DNA of 64,000 nucleotides, taken from Planctomycetota bacterium (GTDB lineage Bacteria > Planctomycetota > UBA1135 > GCA-002686595). Below are positions 51,899 through 60,591 of this stretch, one piece after another (position 1 is the first letter of the stretch; every line of letters starts with the position of its first letter). Position numbers and translations under genes: made by a program. Below the pieces are notes generated by a model. The model made no database searches, was not told the origin of the DNA, and saw only the letters and a program-made list of their open reading frames with translations. The stretch covers positions 93,357 to 157,356 of the forward strand of contig JAKVCD010000005.1 in assembly GCA_022446815.1 (NCBI GenBank), in the 5' to 3' direction.

Positions 51899-52612
51899 CT
51901 AGGTGGCGTCATGCCAGCGATAGCCCTTGCCTCGAACGGTCTGGATCAAGATCGGTTGCGCGGGCTCGGGCTCGATCTTGCGTCGCAGACCGACGATGTG
52001 GATGTCGACCGTGCGCGTCTCGACATTGCCGTTAGCGTAGTTCCAAACATCGACAAGGAGGTCGTCACGGGTGACGATCTTGCCACGATGCTGAACGAGG
52101 TAGCGGAGGATGTCTCCCTCCCTGGGGGTGAGCGCGATGACCTCCTCCCCACGGTGCACCTCAAGTCGCTGCAGATCGACTGAGAGGCCCGGGCCTAGCT
52201 GCAGCTCGGGGGGCGGCGCGGTGTCCATCTCAAAGCGCCGGAACTGCGCCTCAATACGCGCGAGGAGCTCACGTGGTGAGAAGGGCTTACAGACATAGTC
52301 ATCAGCGCCTAGCTCCAAGCCTCGCAAGATGTCCGACTCATCGGACTTTGCGGAGAGTACGACGATGCGGAGACGGGAGCCCTCGGCTCGGAGTCTCTCG
52401 ATGAGTTCAAAGCCAGAGAGCCCTGGGAGCATGAGGTCTAAAACCAAGAGGTCATAGCGGCCGGCGCGGGCTCGCTCTAAGCCAGCTTCGCCGTCCATAC
52501 AGATGTCTACTTGGTGGCCGTGGTGTTGCAGGGCGTCTCGGACGCCAAAGGCGATGCTCTCCTCGTCCTCAATGACGAGGATGTTCTGGCCAGCGGAATC
52601 TGCTTTCAGCAT
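51899..52612 (-). CDS. OmpR/PhoB-family response regulator
   Basis: This 237-residue regulator has a receiver domain (about 9-122) with acidic residues EDEE (15-18), phospho-acceptor D59 in LLVLDLMLPG and K108 in DDYVCKPFSP. The C-terminal winged helix (about 140-235) contains LTPREGDILRYLVQHRGKIVTRDDLL (in parts) and TVDIHIVGLRRKIE, ending in VRGKGYRW. It is phosphorylated by the kinase downstream and binds DNA as a dimer. The leader before ATG 52612 is C-rich with no Shine-Dalgarno; its opposite strand is a strong G-run tract. Confidence 0.95.
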   Translation of the reverse strand: MLKADSAGQNILVIEDEESIAFGVRDALQHHGHQVDICMDGEAGLERARAGRYDLLVLDLMLPGLSGFELIERLRAEGSRLRIVVLSAKSDESDILRGLELGADDYVCKPFSPRELLARIEAQFRRFEMDTAPPPELQLGPGLSVDLQRLEVHRGEEVIALTPREGDILRYLVQHRGKIVTRDDLLVDVWNYANGNVETRTVDIHIVGLRRKIEPEPAQPILIQTVRGKGYRWHDAT

Positions 52613-52617
52613 GTCAG

Positions 52618-52652
52618 GGGGTGGGGGTCCTAGGGGGCAGGGAGGGGGGGGA
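52618..52652 (+). promoter_or_regulatory. G-quadruplex-capable tract before the response regulator
   Basis: Five G-runs of 5, 5, 5, 3 and 8 bases (52618-52622, 52624-52628, 52634-52638, 52641-52643, 52645-52652) with short loops lie on the plus strand, 5 bp upstream of the minus-strand ATG of the regulator. As the template strand, it could block or modulate transcription; the mRNA carries the matching C-runs. Confidence 0.6.
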
Positions 52653-52762
52653 GTCAGAGCACGCGGCCCTCACACTACCCAAGTTAGAGACGTCGGTTAT
52701 CCTTCAATGTTCACAAGATTCCCCTTTCAATCGCCTCCGAAGCGAACCTCCAGGGCCTCTCC

Positions 52763-54028
52763 ATGATCAACAGCCTCCTCCTCTCCTCCGCTCTCTTCGC
52801 CGCCCAAGAGTTCGATTTCACGATCCAGACGGCGGCGAGCTCCGTCTCCTTAAATGGCAGCACCACCGCAGGGATCGCGGGTGATCTCATCGGTGACTAT
52901 GACGCAGCGACCAATCCTGGTGGCACCCAGACGCTCCCTGGCATCTTCGGTGGGTCTGGAAACCAGCCTGTCACCTGTGACTTCGACTTCCAGGTCGCGA
53001 TTTCGAGCGTCGGAGCCCCCGAGGGCTCCTTACGCCTCGCGGTCGACGTGGAGGGTCTCGGTCTTGAGGTCAATGACTTCTCTCTCGCCCCCTTTGGCGA
53101 CGCCGGAGGCAATGGTGACGTCACCGTGACCCTGATATTTGAGACCTTCAGGAGCTTCGCCCCGGACTCCCTGTTCATCGGCGGGATCCCTCTCCCCATC
53201 CCGCTCGGTAACGTCTCGCTCACCGACGTGAGCTTTCAACAGACGGGGCCGAGCACCCTCGCCGTCCTCACCCCCGATCCGCTGATTGCGGACAGGTACG
53301 CTTTCTCAGTGACAGTCCCCACCGAGCTCAACGGGAACATCGACCTCATGGGCAACCTCTTCCCGATCGGGCCGACACCCAACGATTATCTCCTCGCAGG
53401 GACCCTCGACATCTCAGGCAGCGCGGCGACGATCACGATCTCTGTTGTCCAGAGCATCGACGAGACCATCACGAACCCTAACCCTGCCCCCTTTGGTCCG
53501 CTGCCCTTCCCGCTCCCGACGATCCTTCCTCCCGGGGGGACAGCGAACTGTCTCTACACGGGTGTGCTGAATGACTTCATCATCGCGCTTGATGTCGCGA
53601 TCGACGTCACAGCAGAGGGAACCTCCGCTGGCTGCGGGGTCGTGACCTACTGCACAGCCGCGCCGAACTCGGTCGGCGGAGGAGCCAGCATCTCTGTGGC
53701 AGGCTCGACAAGCGTCGCTGCCAACGACCTCGTCTTGAGCGCAGGCCCCGTCCCGAACCAGCCGGCGATCTTCTTCTACGGCCCGAATCAGATCGAGGTG
53801 CCCTTCGGTGACGGCTTCCGCTGTGTGAGCGGGTCGGTGAAGCGACTGCCTGTGGTGTTTGGCAGCGGGAACACGCTCACCCACCCGGTGGACAACACGC
53901 AGACTCCCTCCGCAGGAGTCATCGTCCCTGGCTCTACCTGGAACTTCCAAGCCTGGTACCGGGATCCGTTCGCGGGGGGTCAGAGCTACAACTTAAGCGA
54001 CGCGGTCCAGATCGAGTTCTGCCCCTGA
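52763..54028 (+). CDS. Secreted protein with planctomycete-type C-terminal domain
   Basis: This 421-residue protein has a short signal peptide (MINSLLLSSALFAAQ). The N-terminal 290 residues are beta-rich with low charge (FDFTIQTAASSVSLNG, LRLAVDVEGLGLEV, VTVTLIFETF). From about residue 296 a distinct domain begins: CTAAPNSVGGGASISVAGS, then FFYGPNQIEVPFGDGFRCVSG, PGSTWNFQAWYRDP and YNLSDAVQIEFCP at the very end. I recall this C-terminal domain as recurrent in secreted planctomycete proteins; its function is unknown, perhaps anchoring or sorting. Paired cysteines may form disulfides. Confidence 0.7.
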   Translation: MINSLLLSSALFAAQEFDFTIQTAASSVSLNGSTTAGIAGDLIGDYDAATNPGGTQTLPGIFGGSGNQPVTCDFDFQVAISSVGAPEGSLRLAVDVEGLGLEVNDFSLAPFGDAGGNGDVTVTLIFETFRSFAPDSLFIGGIPLPIPLGNVSLTDVSFQQTGPSTLAVLTPDPLIADRYAFSVTVPTELNGNIDLMGNLFPIGPTPNDYLLAGTLDISGSAATITISVVQSIDETITNPNPAPFGPLPFPLPTILPPGGTANCLYTGVLNDFIIALDVAIDVTAEGTSAGCGVVTYCTAAPNSVGGGASISVAGSTSVAANDLVLSAGPVPNQPAIFFYGPNQIEVPFGDGFRCVSGSVKRLPVVFGSGNTLTHPVDNTQTPSAGVIVPGSTWNFQAWYRDPFAGGQSYNLSDAVQIEFCP

Positions 54029-54032
54029 GACC

Positions 54033-55070
54033 TCAGGCGTCACGGGCGCACCGGAATCCGGTGTGCCCGAGGCTGGTATCTGCAGTCGTGCGCATGCGCG
54101 CGCTCGGGCGATAGCCGATGCAGTAGGAGTCTGCGCAGAGGAACGAGCCGCCGCGGGTGACGCGCTTCTTCGCGTAAGGCTCCGTCGGGTCATAGGGAGC
54201 CTCGGGCCCCTTTGGGTTATCGCAGAGCGCAGGGTCGGCGGCGCGCAGCGCGTATGCGTCAGGGCGGTACCAATCGGAGACCCACTCCCAAACGTTCCCT
54301 GACATGTCGAAGAGGCCGTAAGGGTTCGGGGGATAAGAGCCCACGGGCGCGATCCCTGGGTGCCCGTCCCTCCCTTCGTCACGGTAGGGGAAGGGACCCT
54401 GCCAGGTGTTGGCCAGCCACGTGCCTTGCGCCGGCTTCTCATCCCCCCAGACGTAGACAGCCCCGGCCAAGCCACCGCGAGCGGCGAGCTCCCACTCTGC
54501 TTCCGTCGGCAGGCGGCCGCCTGCCCATGCGCAGTAAGCCGCTGCGTCGTCATGGCTCACGTGTACGACCGGATGGTCCCAGCGACCTTCGAGGTCTGAG
54601 CCGAGACCCTCTGGGTGACGCCAGCTCGCGCCCTCGGAGACCCTCCACCAGTCGAGGAAACCGCGCACTTGCTGGCCGGATTGGGGGGGGGTGAACACGA
54701 GCGAGCAGGCCCTCAGGTCAGCGGCGTTTGGAAGCTCAGCACCTGGCGGCAGCTGCTCGGCGAGCTCCTCAAGTGTAGGTGCGCGCTCCGCAGTCGTTAC
54801 ATAGCCCGTGTCCTCAACGAAGCGCGCGAACTCCTCGTTCGTGACCTCGTGGGCGTCGAGCCAAAAGCCTGAGACGCTCACCTCATGCACCGGGCCCTCG
54901 TCGTCTAGAGCAAGGGGACCCTCTGAGCCCATCATAAAGCGCTCGCCGGGGATCCAGACCATCCCTTCAGGGGCTGGGCTGGGTGGAGCCTGCACAGTTT
55001 TATGCCCCCCTGAGCAAGCGCTCGTGAAGAGGAGCGAAGCGCTCAACACGAGCTCAGCTGTCCTCATCAC
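54033..55070 (-). CDS. Formylglycine-generating enzyme-like (SUMF1) exported protein
   Basis: This 345-residue protein has a signal peptide ending TSAC, a possible but non-standard lipobox (Thr at -3). The FGE-sulfatase fold follows: GMVWIPGERFMMGS, HEVSVSGFWLDAHEVTNEEFARFV (in parts), RLPTEAEWELAARGG, MSGNVWEWVSDW and RGGSFLCADSYCIGYR. Both copper-binding cysteines of active FGE are in place (C..SYC, about 314 and 319). Active FGE converts a sulfatase cysteine to formylglycine, which planctomycetes need for their many sulfatases; no sulfatase gene is in the window. It overlaps the end of the O-antigen-ligase-like gene by 17 bp. Confidence 0.85.
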   Translation of the reverse strand: MMRTAELVLSASLLFTSACSGGHKTVQAPPSPAPEGMVWIPGERFMMGSEGPLALDDEGPVHEVSVSGFWLDAHEVTNEEFARFVEDTGYVTTAERAPTLEELAEQLPPGAELPNAADLRACSLVFTPPQSGQQVRGFLDWWRVSEGASWRHPEGLGSDLEGRWDHPVVHVSHDDAAAYCAWAGGRLPTEAEWELAARGGLAGAVYVWGDEKPAQGTWLANTWQGPFPYRDEGRDGHPGIAPVGSYPPNPYGLFDMSGNVWEWVSDWYRPDAYALRAADPALCDNPKGPEAPYDPTEPYAKKRVTRGGSFLCADSYCIGYRPSARMRTTADTSLGHTGFRCARDA

Positions 55071-57327
55071 TCCTCTGTAGATCTAAGAGAGCTTCTCCTG
55101 CCCAGTCAGGCAGCGCGCGCCAAGCGACCGCGTCATTTCCGGCGCGTTGGAAGGCGTCGCGAGCGTCGATCGGCATCTTGCAGCGCCACAGAATCGCAGC
55201 GAATTCGAGCTCGAAGCGCGGCGGGAGTGAGAGGTCATCGCGGCGGGCGAAGCGCAGCGCTTGTCGGAAGCTACGACGAGCTGAGTCCCAGTCGTCGCCC
55301 TCTGCGTGCCGTCGAGCCCAAAGCCTGTGTGCCGTGCACTCGAAGGCGTCAGCGACGCGCGCTTGGCGCGGGTCTCCGCTCGAGCGTCTGTATTCGATCG
55401 CTAGCTGGTAGCACTTCTCTGCGGTCAGGTCTCGGAAGCGCAGTTGGATGCGCTCTAGGACCACGCGGGCCTCTTGGTGCATACCCTCGAGGAGCAGGTC
55501 TGTTGCGAGACCCAGGCGCCAGAGCTTGTCTGCACGCCCGAGCTCCTCCAGCTCATCCAAGAGGTCAGCTCCTGCGACAGCGCGAGCGCTGAAGAGCTCG
55601 ACGCGCGCGAGGTTCCTGATAAGAGAGGGGTGATCACGGTCGAGGTCACGCGCCTTGCTGAAGCGCTGTCTAGCACGCTCCAGGGAGCCGTCTTTGGCCA
55701 AGACTACTGCGGACTGCATGAGGGCCTCCACGCGATGCGGGCGTAGTTGTAAGACCTCGTCCCAAGCCTGGAGCTGCTCCCCGCTGGAGGCACCGAGGTA
55801 GGGGAGCAGTCGCGCGCGGCGTGAGCGGGCGATGACGGAGTCAGGGCAGGCCGCGAGCATGCGGTCTACCACTTCTAGCTGGGCCTCTGCGTCCTGCTCT
55901 TTCGCTCTAAGCTCGCTCAGCGCCTCGCCGTGTCTAGCGATAGCGAGGGCGCGTGGCGCATGGGCGCAGAGCACGACCGCGAGGGAGACGGCGAACCAGC
56001 GCGTACCGCGCAGGCCGGCGCCGCTGATGGTCCCTGAGATAGCGCCGATCAGGATGAAACCGACCGCGCTCGTCGCGGGGTGATGCAAGAGGGGCGCATG
56101 AAAGAGTGAGGCGACGATCAGGCCCGCGAGTCCCAGCGCGAGCCCGGCCTCCGTGTCATCTCCTCGGGAGAGCGCACGCCGGATCGAACGGAGCGCATGG
56201 AGCAGGAGCAGCCCGAACGCTGCGAAGCCGAGCCAGCCAGCCTCGACTAAGGCGAGGAGGAGATCGGAGTGAGCGTGTTCGACCTCCGTCTCTGCGGCGA
56301 CGGCTCGCCCATGTGAAGAGAGCTCGATCTCGCGCTGGTCTCGGTAGGGGGGGAAGGCGGCCACGAATTGGCCCGGACCGTGCCCCAGCAGGGGCGCAGC
56401 GTTCGCGGCCTCGAGGCTTGAGCGGGCGATGAGCTTGCGGACCTCGAGGCCACCTAGGTCGGAGCCCTTCGCTCCTTCGTCCAGGACTGGGTTCGCCTGC
56501 ATGGGCGCTGCGGGTCCGCTAGGCAGCGCGCGCAGGGCGAAGCGCCCCGCGCCGAGGGCGATGGCTAGCGCTGCGAAGAGGAGCATCCCACGAGTCCTGG
56601 CGCCGGGGAGGCTCTGTAGCTTGCTCGCCATCGCTCCGAGGAGCCCAACCATGGCGGCTGCACCCAGGGTCGTGAGGGCGGGGGCGAAGGCGGCGTGGAG
56701 GAGGAGACAGGTCGCGGCTAGCGCGCCGAGGACGCGCCAAGGGCCGGCGCCGCGGTTTGCTAAGAGGACCCCGAAGAGCGCACCAGGGAGCGCCGCGTTG
56801 GAGAGCTCTCCGGCGTTCCCTAAGACACCGGAGAGGGTCCCGATCGCGTCAGCTGTATCGCCTCCTTCGAAGAAGAGGCGCGCCGCACCGAGGCCAGCCT
56901 CGACGAGTGGCGGTAGGAGCAACAGCAGGCTCAGGAGGCAGAGGAGTCGACCGAGGGTCGCGCGTCCGACCTCTCTGAGGCCGCCGGCAGCTGCGCAGAG
57001 GACCACGCCTGTGAGCAGGGTGGAGAGGGCGCGGTCGCGCTCGAGCGTGTCAGGGGTCGGCTGAGTCATCGCCGAGAGCTCAAAGACCAGCCAGAGCCCG
57101 ATCACGAGGTAGGTGCCGAAGACAGCGCGCTTGTTCGGACGCAGGGCGACGAGGCATGCGACGGGGATCGTCGCCAAGAGCGATAGGCCTGCGCCTGTGA
57201 GCTCGACGGAGGTGAAGGCCCGGTGCAGGGGCCCCAGGTCGCCGGGCAGCGCGAGCAAGAGCGGACCGAGGAGGAGGAGGACCGCGACGAGGCCCTCTTC
57301 ATACCGAGCTCTCGCCTGAGCGCTCAA
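55054..57327 (-). CDS. O-antigen ligase/Wzy-like membrane protein with TPR tail
   Basis: This is a 757-residue protein. The N-terminal 460 residues contain about 10-12 membrane helices and a periplasmic loop with LLGHGPGQFVAAFP and VEHAHSDLLLALVEAGWLGF, the His/Asp region typical of the O-antigen ligase/Wzy_C family. The C-terminal 290 residues are TPR-like (ALMQSAVVLAKDGSLERARQRFSKARDLDRDHPSLIRNLARVELF in parts). It probably joins or polymerises glycans at the periplasmic face. The ATGA overlap with ftsY is notable, since ftsY is a housekeeping gene. Confidence 0.8.
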   Translation of the reverse strand: MSAQARARYEEGLVAVLLLLGPLLLALPGDLGPLHRAFTSVELTGAGLSLLATIPVACLVALRPNKRAVFGTYLVIGLWLVFELSAMTQPTPDTLERDRALSTLLTGVVLCAAAGGLREVGRATLGRLLCLLSLLLLLPPLVEAGLGAARLFFEGGDTADAIGTLSGVLGNAGELSNAALPGALFGVLLANRGAGPWRVLGALAATCLLLHAAFAPALTTLGAAAMVGLLGAMASKLQSLPGARTRGMLLFAALAIALGAGRFALRALPSGPAAPMQANPVLDEGAKGSDLGGLEVRKLIARSSLEAANAAPLLGHGPGQFVAAFPPYRDQREIELSSHGRAVAAETEVEHAHSDLLLALVEAGWLGFAAFGLLLLHALRSIRRALSRGDDTEAGLALGLAGLIVASLFHAPLLHHPATSAVGFILIGAISGTISGAGLRGTRWFAVSLAVVLCAHAPRALAIARHGEALSELRAKEQDAEAQLEVVDRMLAACPDSVIARSRRARLLPYLGASSGEQLQAWDEVLQLRPHRVEALMQSAVVLAKDGSLERARQRFSKARDLDRDHPSLIRNLARVELFSARAVAGADLLDELEELGRADKLWRLGLATDLLLEGMHQEARVVLERIQLRFRDLTAEKCYQLAIEYRRSSGDPRQARVADAFECTAHRLWARRHAEGDDWDSARRSFRQALRFARRDDLSLPPRFELEFAAILWRCKMPIDARDAFQRAGNDAVAWRALPDWAGEALLDLQRSDEDS

Positions 57328-58262
57328 GCCCGCGGTCCCTCCCCGCTACCTTCGGGCACGATCGCGTCGATGAAGGCCCCAGGGTCAAAGAGGTCGAGGT
57401 CTCCGAGGGACTCGCCTGTCCCAACGTACCGCACAGGCAGGCTGAGGGCGTCACGGATCCCGAACACGGCGCCGCCGCGGGCGGTCCCGTCGAGCTTGGC
57501 CAAGACGAGTCCAGAGACCTCCACCGCGCTGGTGAACTCCTTCGCTTGCTGGACAGCGTTCTGGCCGTTGGTCGCGTCGAGGACGAGCCAGGTTTCATGA
57601 GGCGCTCCATCGACAGCCTTACCCAAGACGCGCCGGACCTTCTCAAGCTCTTCGAGGAGGTTGCGCTGGGTGTGCAGCCTGCCAGCCGTGTCGACGAGGA
57701 CGATATCCGCGCCGTCCTCTTGGCCGCGCTTCGCGGCGTCGAAGGCTACCGAGGCGGGGTCGGCGCCGTCCTTGTGGCTGCGGACGATGTCTGCGCCGTT
57801 GCGCTCAGCCCAGACCTCTAGCTGGTCTGCCGCGGCCGCGCGGAAGGTGTCCGCGGCGCCGAGCAGCACGCGCTTGCCCTGCTCCGTGAAGCGGTGCGCG
57901 AGCTTCGCAATGGAGGTCGTCTTGCCAGAGCCATTCACTCCAACGATGAGCACGATGAGGGGGCCGGCGCTGGGCTGGGGGGGGTCTTCTGCGCTCTCAT
58001 CTAGGCGGGCGCTGAGCTCTTTGCGCAGGTGTGAGCGGACGTCCTCCTCGCCCTTGAGCTCTCCTCTGCGGTGGAGTCGCTTCAGCTCTTCGCAGAGCTC
58101 ACCCGCGATGGGCCCTAGATCTGAGGTCCAGAGGAGCTCTTCGAGCTCATTGAAGAGCGCGGCGTCGATCTCGCGGCCGCCGCGAAAGAGACCTGAGATC
58201 CCATCACCGATGGCCTCTCGGGTGCGGCCGAGTCGAGCGGCGAGGCGCGCGAGGACTCCCAT
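57324..58262 (-). CDS. ftsY: Signal recognition particle receptor FtsY
   Basis: This 312-residue SRP-family GTPase docks ribosome-SRP complexes at the membrane. It has the N-domain (about 1-95) and the G-domain with G1 GVNGSGKTTS (about 113-122), DTFRAAAADQL (about 147-157), G3 DTAGR (about 194-198) and LAKLDGTARGG (about 249-259). The acidic A-domain of E. coli FtsY is absent, giving the short NG form seen in many bacteria. A 2-bp gap separates it from nusB and an ATGA overlap links it to the ligase-like gene. Confidence 0.97.
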   Translation of the reverse strand: MGVLARLAARLGRTREAIGDGISGLFRGGREIDAALFNELEELLWTSDLGPIAGELCEELKRLHRRGELKGEEDVRSHLRKELSARLDESAEDPPQPSAGPLIVLIVGVNGSGKTTSIAKLAHRFTEQGKRVLLGAADTFRAAAADQLEVWAERNGADIVRSHKDGADPASVAFDAAKRGQEDGADIVLVDTAGRLHTQRNLLEELEKVRRVLGKAVDGAPHETWLVLDATNGQNAVQQAKEFTSAVEVSGLVLAKLDGTARGGAVFGIRDALSLPVRYVGTGESLGDLDLFDPGAFIDAIVPEGSGEGPRA

Positions 58263-58264
58263 GC

Positions 58265-58732
58265 TCAGGAGCCCTCCTCCTCATCAGCTGCCTCGGACTG
58301 CTCGTCAGCTCCGGCCGGCCGGTGCTGGTTCATGATCTTGTCGAGGATCCCGTTGATGAAGGCGCCGGAGTTCGTGGTGGAGAAGCGCTTCCCGATCTCG
58401 ATGGCCTCGTTCACCGAGACCTTAGGCGGGATGTCGTCACGGTGGAGGAGCTCATGAGCTGCGAGGCGCAGGACGTTTCGGTCGATCACGGCCATACGCG
58501 AGATGGCCCAGTTCTGCGTGACCTCTGCGATGGTGGCGTCGATCTCTTCCTTGTGCTCGAGGGTGCCGTGCACGAGAGAGCGCGCGAACTCGCGGGGCTC
58601 GTCTTCCGCGTCTTGCTCATCGAGGAACGCATCTATGTTCGCGCGCTCGGTCTCTCGGGTGAGGTCGACTTGGTAGAGCGTCTGGAGCGCGAGCTCCCGC
58701 GCTCTAGAGCGCCGCTTCATCTTGCTAGCCAT
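58265..58732 (-). CDS. nusB: Transcription antitermination factor NusB
   Basis: This 155-residue all-helical NusB binds boxA RNA with NusE (S10) in rRNA antitermination. Family motifs: SRARELALQTLYQVDL at the start, FARSLVHGTLEHKEEIDATI in the middle, WAISRMAVIDRNVLRLAAHEL, and KVSVNEAIEIGKRFS with GAFINGILDKI near the end. The C-terminus has an acidic tail. ribH is immediately upstream (4-bp gap), as in many bacteria where ribH-nusB are neighbours. Confidence 0.97.
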   Translation of the reverse strand: MASKMKRRSRARELALQTLYQVDLTRETERANIDAFLDEQDAEDEPREFARSLVHGTLEHKEEIDATIAEVTQNWAISRMAVIDRNVLRLAAHELLHRDDIPPKVSVNEAIEIGKRFSTTNSGAFINGILDKIMNQHRPAGADEQSEAADEEEGS

Positions 58733-58736
58733 GGGG

Positions 58737-59252
58737 TCAGGATCCTGCCTGGGAGTTGTCTGCCTCGAGCTCGTCGAGAGTGTTCAAGAGCTGGATGAGC
58801 GCGAGCGCGCACTCGCGCCCCTTGTCTTGTACGCCGCCGTCTTCTGGGGAGAGCGCGCGAGCCTGCGCCTGTTCGAGGTTATTCGTCGTCAGGACCCCGA
58901 GGAGGACCGGCTTGTCCTCCTCTAGCATGACCTGCTGGATCCCGTATGTCGCGCCGGTCGCCACGTGGTGGTCGTGGGTGGTCTCGCCTTTGATGACGAC
59001 GCCGAAGCAGATCACTCCAGCGACCTCTGCTCTCTTGGCGAAGCGGCGCGCGACCAAGGGCAGCTCAAATGAGCCGGGCGCGTCAGCCTCGAAGATGTCG
59101 TCGCTCTTGACCCCAGCCTCCTCGAGCGCGCGGCGGGCTGAGGCGGTCATGGCGCCGGTGAGGTCGGCGTGGAAGCTGCTCTTGACGAGCGCGACGCGGG
59201 CGCCACCTCGCTTGAGGTGCTCAGCAGGCTGGGCTTCGGTCGGGCGGGCCAT
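58737..59252 (-). CDS. ribH: 6,7-dimethyl-8-ribityllumazine synthase
   Basis: This 171-residue enzyme makes lumazine, the penultimate step of riboflavin synthesis. Motifs: VALVKSSFHADLTGAMTASA, EADAPGSFELPLVARRFA, FGVVIKGETTHDHHVA and GVLTTNNLEQAQARA. The catalytic histidine lies in THDHHV. The chain forms pentamers or 60-mer capsids in the family. It heads the run ribH-nusB-ftsY-ligase-FGE and diverges from moeA across 85 bp. Confidence 0.96.
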   Translation of the reverse strand: MARPTEAQPAEHLKRGGARVALVKSSFHADLTGAMTASARRALEEAGVKSDDIFEADAPGSFELPLVARRFAKRAEVAGVICFGVVIKGETTHDHHVATGATYGIQQVMLEEDKPVLLGVLTTNNLEQAQARALSPEDGGVQDKGRECALALIQLLNTLDELEADNSQAGS

Positions 59253-59379
59253 GGCTTATGGGGTCGGGGTGAAAAACAGCGGGGCTTGGAGCAGCTCTGC
59301 GGCTCCGGTCGCGCAGATTCTAGCCGCTCTCTCCGCTATGCGCACCGACACAACCGCTCTCATCAGTACACTTCGTGAC

Positions 59380-60591
59380 ATGCTGACTCCCCAAGAAGCG
59401 CTGGACAGAATTCTCGCCGAGGCCGTGGTCACCAGCGAGGTCGAAGTGGTCCCCCTGTCTGAGGCTAGCGGTCGCGTCCTAGCTCGTGATGTCGAGAGCG
59501 ATGTGGACCTGCCGCCCTTTGAGAAGAGCGCGATGGACGGCTATGCCGTCAGGCTCGCTGACTTCGCTAGCGCTGCAGGTGGGGAGGTCGAGCTCGAGGT
59601 TTTGGGAGAGTCCAAGGCGGGCGCTCCCTTTGAGGGCCCAATCGGTGACGGGCAGTCCGTGGCGATCTACACCGGCGCCGAGGCGCCCGCAGACTGTGAC
59701 GCTGTCGTGATGGTCGAGAAGACGCGGCGCGAGGGAGACAAGGTGTGGATCTCCGATGAGCCCTTTGATCGACAGAACATCTGCGCGAAGGGGGAGGACC
59801 TCTCTGTCGGGCGCGTGGTCCTCCGAGCTGGGCGCAGGCTCAGGCCTGTGGACCTCTCGGTCCTCGCCGCGGTGGGCTGTGAGCCCGTCAGCGTCTTTCG
59901 ACGTCCACGGGTGACGATCCTCACCACAGGAGATGAGCTGGTCGCACCCAGTGAGCGACCTGGCCCCGGAGAGATCCGCGAAGGGAACACGCTGCACCTG
60001 GCTGCGATGGCCAGCGCCGCAGGAGCCGAGGTCTTAAAGGTCGGCCTCATAGCAGACGATGAGGACGCGCTGGTCGCCGCCTTTGAGGAGGCGCTTGAGG
60101 GATCAGACGCGCTGATCACGACCGGTGGCGTCAGCATGGGGAAGTACGATCTCGTGGGCGTGGCGCTGGAGCGTGTTGGCGCTGAGAAGCTCTTCCACAA
60201 GATCGCGATCAAGCCAGGCAAGCCGGTATGGTTCGGCAGGCGGGGGAGCGCGCTGGTCTTCGGTCTGCCCGGCAACCCTGTGTCTTGCCTCGTCACCCAC
60301 GAGGTCTTCGTTCGACCTGCCCTCGCGCGCATCGGAGGGTGCGAGCCAGAGGTCGAGGAGCGCGCTGCGCTCGGGGTCTGGAAGGGGAGAGATACCCGCA
60401 GCAACCCACGCCAGCAGAACCTTCCGGTGCTCGTGGAGCAGTCAGCGGCTGGGGTGACAGAGCTCTCTATGATCCGGTGGAACTCCTCTGCGGATGTCGT
60501 GGCCTTGACGACCGCGCAGGGGCTGGTGGTGGTCCCCCCGAATGAGGTCGTGCGCGAGGGGGACGTAGTTCGTTACCGTCCTCTGGCATGA
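59380..60591 (+). CDS. moeA: Molybdopterin molybdenumtransferase MoeA
   Basis: This protein is 403 residues from ATG 59380 (MLTPQEALDRIL, the usual family start); an in-frame ATG at 59338 would add 14 residues, and neither has a Shine-Dalgarno. MoeA inserts molybdate into adenylated molybdopterin. Motifs: PPFEKSAMDGYAV (about 44-56), PADCDAVVMVE, ILTTGDELV, DALITTGGVSMGKYD and FGLPGNPVSCLV. The end carries the C-terminal beta domain. ATGA overlap with lnt. No other molybdenum cofactor gene is in the window. Confidence 0.95.
   Translation: MLTPQEALDRILAEAVVTSEVEVVPLSEASGRVLARDVESDVDLPPFEKSAMDGYAVRLADFASAAGGEVELEVLGESKAGAPFEGPIGDGQSVAIYTGAEAPADCDAVVMVEKTRREGDKVWISDEPFDRQNICAKGEDLSVGRVVLRAGRRLRPVDLSVLAAVGCEPVSVFRRPRVTILTTGDELVAPSERPGPGEIREGNTLHLAAMASAAGAEVLKVGLIADDEDALVAAFEEALEGSDALITTGGVSMGKYDLVGVALERVGAEKLFHKIAIKPGKPVWFGRRGSALVFGLPGNPVSCLVTHEVFVRPALARIGGCEPEVEERAALGVWKGRDTRSNPRQQNLPVLVEQSAAGVTELSMIRWNSSADVVALTTAQGLVVVPPNEVVREGDVVRYRPLA

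Noticed and set aside
59667..60404. 245-residue minus-strand frame inside moeA
   Set aside because: Antisense to a clear moeA; Ser/Arg/Pro-rich shadow.
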